From NCBI RefSeq assembly GCF_016714275.1, contig NZ_JADJNP010000002.1:744001-808000 (forward strand): a stretch of DNA of 64,000 nucleotides, in the 5' to 3' direction. The notes beneath the pieces were generated by a model. It saw only the letters and a list, made by a program, of their open reading frames with translations. It ran no database searches and had not been told where the DNA came from. This DNA is from Tessaracoccus sp. GTDB lineage: Bacteria; Actinomycetota; Actinomycetes; Propionibacteriales; Propionibacteriaceae. A program made the translations under genes and the position numbers. Of this stretch, positions 16,577 through 25,042 are shown in pieces. Position 1 is the stretch's first letter. Each line of letters opens with the position of its first letter.

Positions 16577-18396
16577 CCCAGCCCTGGCTCGCCGCGGCCG
16601 CGCTCGCGGTTCTCGTCGTCCTCGCCACCCTCGCGCTGACCCTGACGCCGAGGGCCGTCCGCGCCGCGGGCGCGCCCATCGCCGGGGCGGACCGGCTCCG
16701 CGCGCTGCCCCGGTTCCGCGCGCTCGCAGCACGGAAGGCGCGCCTCCAGCTGGTCCAGGTCCTCGGCCTGACCCTGGCCTCCACCGGGGCCGTCCTCGCC
16801 GTCGCCCGGCCCGTCGCGCCGCAGGACGTGCCCGAGCAGCGCACCAACCGCGATGTCGTGTTGTGCCTCGACGTCTCGGGCTCCATGTCGGAGGTCGACC
16901 GGCAGATCGTCGATGCCTATCTCGAACTCTCCGCGAACCTCGACGGCGAGCGGATCGGTTTCGTCGCCTTCGACGCCTCCGCCGTCACGGTCTTCCCCCT
17001 CACCGACGACGCCTCCTTCATCACCGAACAGCTGACCGCGGCCAAGGAGTGGCTCGACGGGCGGGTCGTGCCCGGCACCCAGATCGGGGAGGGCAGTTCG
17101 CTGATCGGCGACGGGCTTGCCAGCTGCGTTTCGCGCTTCGACGTGCCCGAACAGGACCGGTCCCGCACCATCGTGCTCGCGACCGACAACCAGGTGGCGG
17201 GCCGCCCCCTGTTCAGCCTCGACCAGGCCGTCGGCCGCGCAGTCGACCGCGGCGTGCTGGTCCACGGCATCGTGCCCTCCGACAACACGCCGAGCGTCAC
17301 CCGGCAACTGACCGAGGCCGTGCGACGCACAGGCGGGGAGGTGCTGCTGCTCGCGCCGAGCACCGATGTAGGGGCGATCGAGACGGCGGTGCGATCGCAG
17401 GAGGCAAAGGCCTTGGCCGCATCGCCGCGCGCCCGCGACGTCGACCTGATCTGGCCCACGGCGCTGCTCATGGGGGTGGGCATCGTGATCGCCAGTGCCG
17501 GACGAGTGGCGGGAAGGGGCCGATGGACCTGGAGCGACGGGTCCCTGTGGCGTCGGCTGCTCGTGCTCGTCCTCGCGGCCGCGATGGCCCTTCAGGCGCG
17601 CCTCGGTGCCGACGACGACCGCACCGCGCCGCCGGCGACGCTCAGCGTCCTGCTCATCGTCGACCGCACCACCTCCATGGGAGCCCAGGACTGGAACGGC
17701 ACGCAGCCGCGCATCGACGGCGTGGCGGCCGACGTGCAGGAGCTGGTCACGCGGCTCGGCGCGGCCCGCTACGCCGCGATCACCAGCGACAACGTCGCCC
17801 GGGTCTCCGCGCCGTGGACCACCGACGCCTCGGCCATCGTCAGCCTCGCCAACACGATGGGGTGGCGCGAGGAGAGCTACGGGACGGGCAGCGACATCGC
17901 CGCCTCCGCCGACCTCGCACAGCAGGTCCTTGCGGAGGAGGCCGTGGCCCGGCCCAACGCGGCGCGCTTCGTCGTCTACCTCGGTGACGGCGAGCAGACC
18001 GCAAAGGACGAACCCGGCTCGTTCGCCGGCTTGCGCGTCCTGGCCGAGGACGCGCTGGTACTCGGCTACGGCACGGAGGCGGGCGGCCGGATGCGGCAGA
18101 GCCCGGCCTCTGAAGAGCTCGTCGAGCGTCACGGCGAGCCGCAGCTGTCGCACATCGACGAGGCGGCGCTGCGGCGCATCGCCGACGAGCTGGGCGGCGG
18201 CTACGAGCACCGCACGACGCCGGGCCCGTTCGCTGCTACGCTGCCCGCCGCGAGCGCCGCGGTAGTGGAGGATGGCGACGCCGCGGCCCTTGCCCTCGGC
18301 TGGATTCTGGGCCTCGTCGCGCTCGCGCCGCTGGGCTGGGAGCTGTTCGCGGCGCTGCGCGCCTGGCGATCCGCCCGCCGGGAGGTCCGCAGATGA
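16567..18396 (+). CDS. Double VWA-domain membrane protein (BatA-BatB-like fusion)
   Basis: 609 residues. Transmembrane segments near 8-30 and 60-80 precede a first VWA domain with MIDAS motif Asp102-x-Ser104-x-Ser106 (LDVSGSM). After segments at about 298-318 and 332-350 comes a second VWA domain with Asp366-x-Thr368-x-Ser370 (VDRTTSM), then a final transmembrane segment. These are normally two adjacent genes; here the reading frame is continuous. The start codon overlaps the preceding stop. Both metal sites look intact. Likely partner of the MoxR ATPase. Confidence 0.82.
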   Translation: MALTQPWLAAAALAVLVVLATLALTLTPRAVRAAGAPIAGADRLRALPRFRALAARKARLQLVQVLGLTLASTGAVLAVARPVAPQDVPEQRTNRDVVLCLDVSGSMSEVDRQIVDAYLELSANLDGERIGFVAFDASAVTVFPLTDDASFITEQLTAAKEWLDGRVVPGTQIGEGSSLIGDGLASCVSRFDVPEQDRSRTIVLATDNQVAGRPLFSLDQAVGRAVDRGVLVHGIVPSDNTPSVTRQLTEAVRRTGGEVLLLAPSTDVGAIETAVRSQEAKALAASPRARDVDLIWPTALLMGVGIVIASAGRVAGRGRWTWSDGSLWRRLLVLVLAAAMALQARLGADDDRTAPPATLSVLLIVDRTTSMGAQDWNGTQPRIDGVAADVQELVTRLGAARYAAITSDNVARVSAPWTTDASAIVSLANTMGWREESYGTGSDIAASADLAQQVLAEEAVARPNAARFVVYLGDGEQTAKDEPGSFAGLRVLAEDALVLGYGTEAGGRMRQSPASEELVERHGEPQLSHIDEAALRRIADELGGGYEHRTTPGPFAATLPAASAAVVEDGDAAALALGWILGLVALAPLGWELFAALRAWRSARREVRR

Positions 18397-19082
18397 GGAC
18401 AAGGAGCGCCGTGCGGGCCAGCCGCTGGTTGTGGGCGACCCTGCTGCCCGCCGCCGTGCTGCTGGGCACAACGGGCTGGCTCGCTGTCCAGCTCGGCGCG
18501 GTTCAGATGGGCGTGCAGCGATCGCACGAGGGCGACTACGCCGGGGCGGCACGGGCCTTCGGGGTCGCGCAGCGGGTCGCCGCCGTGGAGCGCTGGGTCC
18601 CCGCTTTCGACCACGGCACCGCCCAGTACCGCCTGCGCCTCTGGGACGCCGCTGCCGGCGACTTCGAGCGCGCCGCCGGGATGGCCCCCACGGGTCCGCA
18701 GTGCACGATCCGGCTCAACTGGGCCTGGTCGCTGGAGGCGGGAGCCGACGAACTGCTGGCCGCCGAGGACGTCATCGGCGCAATCGTGCGGCTTCAGCAG
18801 GCTCAGCTCGTGCTCTCCACCGCGCCCTGTCCCGGCCGGCTCTCCCCCGCCGAGGACGCCGGCTCGCCCCAAGGCACGCTGGAAGACCAGTGGAACGACA
18901 CGCGCCAGCGCATCGAGGACAAGACCGACGGCGCCCCGCCCGTCGACGCCGACCCCGAAGACTCCCCCGACCCGAGCGAATCCCAGCTCGCCGACCGCGA
19001 GCGCCAAGCCCAGGAGCAGCGCCAGCAGGTGATCGACGAGGGCACCAACGCGGAGTCGAACGAGGGGCAGAAAACGTGGTAA
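18393..19082 (+). CDS. TPR-like membrane-anchored protein of the MoxR/VWA module
   Basis: 229 residues. One N-terminal transmembrane anchor (~13-33), then TPR-like helices (SHEGDYAGAARAFGVAQ; RLRLWDAAAGDFERAAGMAP) and a charged Glu/Gln-rich tail. Matches the BatC/BatE position at the end of MoxR/VWA operons. ATGA overlap with the VWA gene. It ends the run of coupled genes that starts at 9059. Confidence 0.72.
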   Translation: MRTRSAVRASRWLWATLLPAAVLLGTTGWLAVQLGAVQMGVQRSHEGDYAGAARAFGVAQRVAAVERWVPAFDHGTAQYRLRLWDAAAGDFERAAGMAPTGPQCTIRLNWAWSLEAGADELLAAEDVIGAIVRLQQAQLVLSTAPCPGRLSPAEDAGSPQGTLEDQWNDTRQRIEDKTDGAPPVDADPEDSPDPSESQLADRERQAQEQRQQVIDEGTNAESNEGQKTW

Positions 19083-19131
19083 CCGCCCTCATGACGTACC
19101 CCCAGACCCAACCCACAGATAGGAGCGACAC

Positions 19132-20661
19132 ATGTCGACCATGAGCACCCAAGTCAAACGGACATCGGCGGCGCTGATGACCGCGCTGGCCGTCTTCCTG
19201 ACGTCCATCCTCATCGCGCTGCCCGCACACGCGGAAACCCTCATCTCCGACAAGCAGAGCGCGGCGAAGGGCGCCGACTGGCTGAAGAAGCAGTACGACG
19301 CCGGAGCCTTCACGCCGAAGAGCGACACCGGGGTATTCGCCGACGGGATCGTCGCGCTCTCCGCGGCGCAGCTGCACCGCTCGACGATCGACAAGATGCT
19401 CGCCGACCTGCGGAAGCCCGACGCCGGCCCTGCCTGGGTGAAGGCCGGAGCCGACGGCGGGGCCGACCGGCTCGCCAAGATCATCCTCACCGCCGACGCC
19501 GCCGGCGTCGCCGACCCCGCGCGGTTCTTCGGGAAGGACCGCGACCTCGTCAAGGAACTGATCGCCCTCGTCAAGGCGAAGAAGGTCACGCAGGCGTGGG
19601 GCGGGTACCTGACCGTGATCGCGCTCGGCCGCCTCGGCAAGTTGGGCGACCTCTCCGACGCTGACCTGACCTACCTGATGGGTCGGATGATCGTCGCGCA
19701 GGACGGCGGCTTCGGCTTCGGCACCAACCCGGCGAAGGGCGACGCCGACTACACCGGCATCGGCATCTCCGCCATGAACATCCTCGTCAAGAAGGGGCCG
19801 GCCGGCGTCAAGCCCCAGGCGCAGACGCGGCTGACGAGCGCCATCGGCTGGACGAAGAACGAGGCGAACCGCAAGCGCGACGCAGGCGACGACTACTACT
19901 GGGCCACTTACTCTTCGGCGAACTCGACCGGCGTCGTCGCCTCCGCGCTGGCCGAGGCGGGCGAGAACACCGAGTCTCCGCGGCGCTCGCTGAAGCGTCA
20001 GCAAGCCGCAACGTCGTCGAAGGCCGCCTGGTCCAAGAAGCACATGGGGACGACCGACGATGTGCGCGCCACCACGCAGGCGATCCTCGGCGTCGTCGGC
20101 AAGGGCTACGCCACGGCCGCGTTCGGGTCGCTCACGACGAAGACGCCGACGATCTCCGGCACCGTCAAGGTCGGCAAGAAGCTCACCGCCAAGCCCGGCA
20201 CCTGGTCGCCCAAGCCCGCATTCAGCTACCAGTGGTACCGCAGCGGGAAGAAGATCTCCAAGGCAACCAAGTCCACCTACGCCCTCACCGCCTCCGACAT
20301 GGGCACGACCATCACCGTGAAGGTGACGGGAAAGAAGTCCGGCTACGGAACGGTGTCGAAGACGTCGAAGAAGACCACCACGGTCAAGGCCGGCACCCTC
20401 ACGACGAAGACGCCGACGATCTCCGGCACCGTCAAGGTCAGCAAGAAGCTCACAGCCAAGCCCGGCACCTGGAAGCCCTCGGGTGTGAAGCTCAGCTACC
20501 AGTGGTACCGCGACGGGAAGAAGATCAAGGGTGCGACGAAGTCCAGCTACAAGCTCGCCAAGGCCGACAAGGGCACCAAGATCTCGGTGAAAGTGACCGG
20601 CAAGAAGTCCGGCTACACGACCGCGTCGAAGACCTCCAAGGCCACGGCGAAGGTGAAGTAG
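19132..20661 (+). CDS. Secreted alpha/alpha-toroid protein (transcobalamin alpha-domain-like) with two Ig-like repeats
   Basis: 509 residues, preceded by AGGAG six bases from the ATG. Signal peptide 1-34 (PAHA-E). Residues ~38-325 show repeated helix-pair motifs typical of the prenyltransferase/squalene-cyclase toroid, also the fold of the N-terminal domain of intrinsic factor and transcobalamin: FADGIVALSAAQL, AWGGYLTVIALGRLG, AQDGGFGFG, GDADYTGIGISAMNIL, NSTGVVASALAE. Residues ~333-509 hold two Ig-like repeats of ~89 residues with YQWYRxGKKI, which probably bind the envelope. No catalytic DxDD or zinc site is visible, so it looks like a binder, not an enzyme. Probable partner of the beta-domain proteins. 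Confidence 0.78.
   Translation: MSTMSTQVKRTSAALMTALAVFLTSILIALPAHAETLISDKQSAAKGADWLKKQYDAGAFTPKSDTGVFADGIVALSAAQLHRSTIDKMLADLRKPDAGPAWVKAGADGGADRLAKIILTADAAGVADPARFFGKDRDLVKELIALVKAKKVTQAWGGYLTVIALGRLGKLGDLSDADLTYLMGRMIVAQDGGFGFGTNPAKGDADYTGIGISAMNILVKKGPAGVKPQAQTRLTSAIGWTKNEANRKRDAGDDYYWATYSSANSTGVVASALAEAGENTESPRRSLKRQQAATSSKAAWSKKHMGTTDDVRATTQAILGVVGKGYATAAFGSLTTKTPTISGTVKVGKKLTAKPGTWSPKPAFSYQWYRSGKKISKATKSTYALTASDMGTTITVKVTGKKSGYGTVSKTSKKTTTVKAGTLTTKTPTISGTVKVSKKLTAKPGTWKPSGVKLSYQWYRDGKKIKGATKSSYKLAKADKGTKISVKVTGKKSGYTTASKTSKATAKVK
20131..20440 (+). repeat. Tandem direct repeat encoding Ig-like units
   Basis: A ~42 base stretch beginning CTCACGACGAAGACGCCG at 20131 recurs nearly unchanged at 20398. 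The 267-base spacing equals 89 codons, one Ig-like repeat of the toroid protein. Confidence 0.8.
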
Positions 20662-20665
20662 CCGC

Positions 20666-21301
20666 ATGAGAATCCTCACGCTCCTTCTCGCGCTCGCGCT
20701 GGGGCTCGTCCCGGCCTCGGCGCGGGCCGACGGCGGCGCAGAGATCGGCGAATGCCTGTCCTCCGGCAACGTGTGGCTGCTCGTCACGACCGAGACGGGA
20801 GAGGCGCTCGCCAACCAGTGCGTCGGCACCCCCGGCAACGGCGAGGAGGCGCTGGCCACGGGCGGGATGGAGATCCAGTTCGGCAAGGGTCGACTCGTCT
20901 GCACGCTGTCGGGGCACCCGGCGCAGTGCCCGCGGACGTTCACGGGCGCGTACTGGGCCTACTACCACGGAGGGCCCGGCGCGGAGTACGTCTACTCAGA
21001 CGTCGGCGCCAGCCAGTTCCAGCCGAAGCCCGGCAGCATCGAGGCGTGGTGCTACACGACGGCGGAGAAGGATTGCGCTCCCCCGCACCTGCGAATCTCA
21101 CAGGGCGGCGTCGAGGTGGCTGCGCCTTCCGGCGCGGAGACCGTCGACCTGCCCGTGACCACCAACGTGAGGGTCGAGGTGCCCAGCAGCACCCCCTGGG
21201 GGGTCATCGTCACGGTCGCGGTCATCGTCGTCGCGTTCGCCGGGCTCGTCGTCTGGCAGCGGACCCGCCGCCGGAGCGGCGGAGAAATCGGCGGCCGTTG
21301 A
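20666..21301 (+). CDS. Membrane-anchored transcobalamin beta-domain-like protein
   Basis: 211 residues: signal peptide (MRILTLLLALALGLVPASARA), one globular domain, a transmembrane helix (~179-200) and a basic tail (RTRRRSG). The domain reads CLSSGNVWLLVTTETGEAL, QCVGTPGNGEEAL, then FTGAYWAYYHGG and PGSIEAWCY, the same skeleton as its close paralogue at 21509. Five or more cysteines suggest disulphides outside the cell. It starts 5 bases after the toroid gene, so the two are probably co-expressed. It lacks a PT stalk. Confidence 0.8.
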   Translation: MRILTLLLALALGLVPASARADGGAEIGECLSSGNVWLLVTTETGEALANQCVGTPGNGEEALATGGMEIQFGKGRLVCTLSGHPAQCPRTFTGAYWAYYHGGPGAEYVYSDVGASQFQPKPGSIEAWCYTTAEKDCAPPHLRISQGGVEVAAPSGAETVDLPVTTNVRVEVPSSTPWGVIVTVAVIVVAFAGLVVWQRTRRRSGGEIGGR

Positions 21302-21317
21302 CCTTCGGTTTGATAGG

Positions 21318-21447
21318 GTGCGGATAGCTCGCGCGAGGGGAACCTGGTGAGATTCCAGGGCTGACCCGCAACCGTGAACGCCCTTCTCAGGGCCCAGCCG
21401 GAGCACCGAACGCGGCAGACCTTTCAACCCGTCGAGGTCTACGGGAG
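21318..21447 (+). promoter_or_regulatory. Cobalamin riboswitch upstream of the second ECF cassette
   Basis: GGGGAACCTGGTGAGATTCC, then CTGACCCGCAACCGTGA, then a B12-box-like CAGCCGGAGCACCGAA. A hairpin AGACCT...AGGTCT (21417-21440) follows, at the same relative place as the GGACCT/AGGTCC hairpin of the riboswitch at 8190. The shared layout suggests duplication of a regulatory unit. Confidence 0.9.
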
Positions 21448-21508
21448 GGCAGGGCCGAACGGGCATTTCGGACCATCCTTCCGCGGTCCGATAGCCGAGA
21501 GGTGCCCC

Positions 21509-22222
21509 ATGCTCCGCCGGATCCTTCTCCCGCTGATCGGCGCGTTCGCGCTGGCTCTTACCGCTCTCGCGGCCCCAGTGGCCGCGCACGCCGAGGACGA
21601 CAACGCCGTTGGCTCCTGCCTGAGCGCCGACAAGGTGTGGCTGCTCGTCGTCACGGACACCGGCGAGGTGCTCGCCAACGAGTGCGTCGGCACCCCCGCG
21701 ACCGGCACCGACGCGCTCGTCTCCGTCGGGCTCGAACTGGCCCGCGATGACGGCAACTTCATCTGCGCCATCGGCGGGCACCCGGCCCAGTGCCCAGCCA
21801 CCTTCACCGGCCAGTACTGGGGGTCCTACATGGGCGTCCCCGGAGAGCCGTACGCCTACGCCCAGGTAGGCCCTGACGAGAACAAGCCGAAGCCCGGCAC
21901 GATCGAGGCGTGGTGCTACAACAAGGCCGACGAGAAGGAATGCACCCCGCCATACCTGAAGATCGTGAAGGACGGTGCCGAGGTTGCCGCGCCCGACGGC
22001 GTCACAACGGTAGACCTGGCCGTGACCGGTGAGGCCCCCTCCCCGACCGCGAGCCCAACGGCGACCGACGCCCCGACCGCCCCGGCCGAGAAGCCCGCCG
22101 ACTCGAGCACCTCTCGGACTCTGCCGATCGTCCTCGGCATCGTCATCCTCGGCGCGGTCGCCGTCGCCGTGTTCGTCAGCAGGAAGAAGTCAGGCAAGGG
22201 CGGCGCGGTCGGCGGCCGCTGA
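21509..22222 (+). CDS. Membrane-anchored transcobalamin beta-domain-like protein (paralogue)
   Basis: 237 residues: signal peptide (to AAHA-ED, ~29), beta-like domain with SCLSADKVWLLVVTDTGEVL, ECVGTPATGTDAL, FTGQYWGSYMG and PGTIEAWCY, a short PT stalk, a transmembrane segment (~208-227) and a SRKKSGKGG tail. It is very similar to the protein at 20666 that lies on the other side of the riboswitch, so the two arose by duplication. First gene after the riboswitch and directly upstream of the intact ECF cassette. Confidence 0.82.
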   Translation: MLRRILLPLIGAFALALTALAAPVAAHAEDDNAVGSCLSADKVWLLVVTDTGEVLANECVGTPATGTDALVSVGLELARDDGNFICAIGGHPAQCPATFTGQYWGSYMGVPGEPYAYAQVGPDENKPKPGTIEAWCYNKADEKECTPPYLKIVKDGAEVAAPDGVTTVDLAVTGEAPSPTASPTATDAPTAPAEKPADSSTSRTLPIVLGIVILGAVAVAVFVSRKKSGKGGAVGGR

Positions 22223-22244
22223 CGGTAGCCAACCGGTCTCACCC

Positions 22245-23417
22245 ATGCCCCGCCTCCTGCCAAGGGTCGCCGTCGCCGACGGCACGCCCGAAGCCGCAGC
22301 CCCCGCCGTCGATCAGCGCGGGCTGCGCTTCGTGCACCCTTGGGCGTGGTGGGCGTGGGCGCTGAGCGCGGGCGCCGCGGTGAGCCTGACGGCTAACCCG
22401 CTCGTCATCGGCCTGATTGCGGCTGCGATGGTCGCCGTCGTGATCCTCCGCCGCCCCGATGCGCCCTGGGCGCGCTCCCTCAAGGTCTACCTCTTCCTCG
22501 CGCTGTTCATCGTCGCCATGCGCATGTTCTTCCAGATCACCATCGGCGGCACGCGCGCCGGGGAGGTGCTCTTCACCCTCCCCTCCATCCAGCTGCCCGA
22601 CTGGGCGGCCGGCATCCGGCTGGGCGGACCTGTGACGGTCGACGGCCTCATGTTCGCGCTGTTCGACGCCCTGCGGCTCGCGACGATGTTGCTGTGCGTG
22701 GGCGCGGCCAACTCCCTGGCGAACCCCCGCACGGCTCTCAAGTCCGTGCCCGCCGGGCTTCGCGACATTTCCACCGCGGTCGTCATCGCGCTCGCCCTCA
22801 TCCCGCAGCTGATCGGCTCGCTGCACCGGGTGCGGCGCGGGCAGCGGCTCCGGGGCGGTCGGCGCCGCGGCCTGTCGGCCGTGCCCGCCACCCTCATTCC
22901 CGTGATCGAAGACAGCGTCGAGTCCTCGCTCCAGCTCGCGACGTCGATGGAGGCCCGCGGCTACGGCAGGACCCGCGTCGCGGGCGAACGTCGTCGGGGC
23001 ACCTGGCCGCTGCTCGGCGCGCTGCTCGCGGTCACGCTGGGCATCTACGTGCTGCTCGGCGTGCCCGCGCGGATGAACGGCATGCTGGGGCTCCGCGGGC
23101 CCGCCATTCTCGCGCTGGCGCTGATCGGCGTCGGGCTTGCGCTGACGGTGTGGGGCATGCGCGCCTCGGGCCGCCAGCTCGGCGTCACGCGTTACCGCCC
23201 CGCACCGTGGGGCGGACCCGAGTACGTCACGCTCGGCTGCGGACTGGCGGGCCTGGCCGTCGTCTTCTACCTCGCCTCCGAGTTCGGCGCGCCCCAGGCG
23301 ATGAACCCGCCGGTCACGCCGTTCCGGCCGCCGACCCTTCCTCCGCTCGCCCTGCTCAGCGCCCTCTTCTTCGCGCTCCCGGGCTTCGTCACCCCGCCCT
23401 CCAGGATCGCCGCATGA
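22245..23417 (+). CDS. ECF transporter T component (EcfT/CbiQ family)
   Basis: 390 residues, transmembrane scaffold of an energy-coupling-factor importer. The canonical coupling helix is present (ESSLQLATSMEARGYGRTR), as is the DALRLATMLLCVGAANSL segment. The C-terminal ~120 residues add further hydrophobic segments beyond the usual ~260-residue EcfT. The stop overlaps the ATPase start (ATGA). Forms a cassette with the next two genes under the cobalamin riboswitch at 21318. Confidence 0.88.
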   Translation: MPRLLPRVAVADGTPEAAAPAVDQRGLRFVHPWAWWAWALSAGAAVSLTANPLVIGLIAAAMVAVVILRRPDAPWARSLKVYLFLALFIVAMRMFFQITIGGTRAGEVLFTLPSIQLPDWAAGIRLGGPVTVDGLMFALFDALRLATMLLCVGAANSLANPRTALKSVPAGLRDISTAVVIALALIPQLIGSLHRVRRGQRLRGGRRRGLSAVPATLIPVIEDSVESSLQLATSMEARGYGRTRVAGERRRGTWPLLGALLAVTLGIYVLLGVPARMNGMLGLRGPAILALALIGVGLALTVWGMRASGRQLGVTRYRPAPWGGPEYVTLGCGLAGLAVVFYLASEFGAPQAMNPPVTPFRPPTLPPLALLSALFFALPGFVTPPSRIAA

Positions 23418-25042
23418 TCGAGTTCGACAACGTCACCATCACCCAGCCCGGCGCCGATCGCCCGGTGCTGCGCGGCGTCACCGGCGTGATCCGCGAGTCC
23501 GACCTGTGCGTCGTCGTCGGCCGCACCGGCTCAGGGAAGTCAACGCTGCTGGGCGCGATCAACTCGCTCATCCCCGGGGCGACCGGCGCGACGATGTCCG
23601 GCCGGATCCGCGTCGCCGGCCGCGATATCACCGGCACGCGCCCGCGCGAGCTCGCCGACCTCGTCGGCTACGTCGGCCAGAACCCGCTCTCCGGCTTCGT
23701 GACCGACGTCGTCGAGGACGAGGTGGCCTACGGGATGGAGCAGCTCGGACTAGCCCCTTCGACCATGCGCAAGCGCGTCGAGGAGACCCTCGACCTGATG
23801 GGCATCGCCGAGCTGCGCCGCCGCGCGCTCGTCGAGCTCTCCGGCGGTCAGCAGCAGCGGGTCGCCATCGCCGCGGTGCTCGCGGCCCAGCCGCGCGTGC
23901 TGGTGCTCGACGAGCCGACCTCCGCGCTCGACCCGAACGCAGCCCAGGACGTGCTCTCGGCGATCAACACCCTGGTCTACGACGTCGGCCTCACCGTCGT
24001 GCTCGCCGAGCACCGCCTGGAGCGCGTCATGCACACCGCAGACTCGGCTCTCTGGCTGCCCGGCGACGGGAGCGGTGTCTTCGGCCGGACCGCCGACGTG
24101 CTTGCCCAGGCCGACGTCCGGCCGCCGCTGGTGGAGCTGTCCGGCGTGCTGGGTTGGCCGACGGTGGCAACCAGCGTCCGCGACGCGCGCCGCAAGGTGC
24201 ACGAGGAAGGCCCGCACGTGGTGCTGCCCGACTTGCCGGAGGACACCGTGGCCTGGAACGATGCCGGGCTCACCCGGGTCGCGGAAGCGCGCGACCTCGC
24301 CGTCGACTACGGCCGTTTACGTGCCGTCGGGGCCAGCCTCGACCTGCACGCGGGCACCGTCATCGCGCTCATGGGTCGCAACGGGTCGGGGAAGTCGTCG
24401 CTGCTGTGGGCGCTACAGGGCGCGGTGGCCAGCACGGGAACCCTCAGCATCCGCGGCGCCGACCCGCGCCGGGTGAGCGACGGCGAGGCCCGGTGCCTCG
24501 TGTCGCTGGTGCCGCAGACGCCGTCCGACCTGCTGTACCTGCCGAGCGTCGGCGAGGAACTGAGCCAGGCCGACCGCGAGTCGCACGCAGAAGAGGGCAC
24601 CACGCGCGCGATCCTCACTCGCCTCGGCGCGGATCTGCCCGACGACCGCAACCCCCGCGACCTGTCCGAGGGCCAGCGCCTGGCCCTCGTGCTGGCCATC
24701 CAGCTCGCCGCCCGCCCCGTCGTCATCTGCCTCGACGAGCCCACCCGCGGCCTCGACTACCAGATGAAGCACGAGCTGGCGCTCATCGTGCGGCAGCTCG
24801 CCAACGAGGGCGCCTGCGTCGTCATCGCCACGCACGATGTCGAATTCACCGCGCAGGCGACCGATCGCTGCGTGGTGCTGGCCGACGGCGACGTCGTCGC
24901 GGATGGCCCAACCAGGGTCGTCTGCTGCGCCTCCCCCGGCTTCTCGCCCCAGGTCGCGAAGGTGTTTCACCCGCACGACGTGCTGACGGTGGCCGAGGTC
25001 GCCGATGCGCTGTCGGCCCAAGGCCTGAGGCAGTACGCATGA
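23414..25042 (+). CDS. ECF transporter A component, two fused ABC ATPases
   Basis: 542 residues. Domain 1: Walker A GRTGSGKST, signature LSGGQQQR, Walker B VLVLDEPTSALD. Domain 2: GRNGSGKSS, LSEGQRLAL and VICLDEPTRGLD. All catalytic motifs are present, unlike the degenerate copy at 11947. Fused EcfA-EcfA' proteins are common in Actinobacteria. Overlaps T and S genes by 4 bases on each side. Confidence 0.92.
   Translation: MIEFDNVTITQPGADRPVLRGVTGVIRESDLCVVVGRTGSGKSTLLGAINSLIPGATGATMSGRIRVAGRDITGTRPRELADLVGYVGQNPLSGFVTDVVEDEVAYGMEQLGLAPSTMRKRVEETLDLMGIAELRRRALVELSGGQQQRVAIAAVLAAQPRVLVLDEPTSALDPNAAQDVLSAINTLVYDVGLTVVLAEHRLERVMHTADSALWLPGDGSGVFGRTADVLAQADVRPPLVELSGVLGWPTVATSVRDARRKVHEEGPHVVLPDLPEDTVAWNDAGLTRVAEARDLAVDYGRLRAVGASLDLHAGTVIALMGRNGSGKSSLLWALQGAVASTGTLSIRGADPRRVSDGEARCLVSLVPQTPSDLLYLPSVGEELSQADRESHAEEGTTRAILTRLGADLPDDRNPRDLSEGQRLALVLAIQLAARPVVICLDEPTRGLDYQMKHELALIVRQLANEGACVVIATHDVEFTAQATDRCVVLADGDVVADGPTRVVCCASPGFSPQVAKVFHPHDVLTVAEVADALSAQGLRQYA

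Noticed and set aside
13915..18552. Very long open frames on the minus strand opposite the MoxR/VWA genes
   Set aside because: They mirror codon position bias of high-GC genes, have no recognisable domains, and the plus-strand genes are clear. The same holds for long antisense frames opposite pyc, the helicase, the ABC operons, glmS and glgC.
19132..20661. Toroid protein as a terpene cyclase or prenyltransferase
   Set aside because: It has an export signal and Ig-like tail, and no catalytic aspartate-rich or zinc motif was seen.
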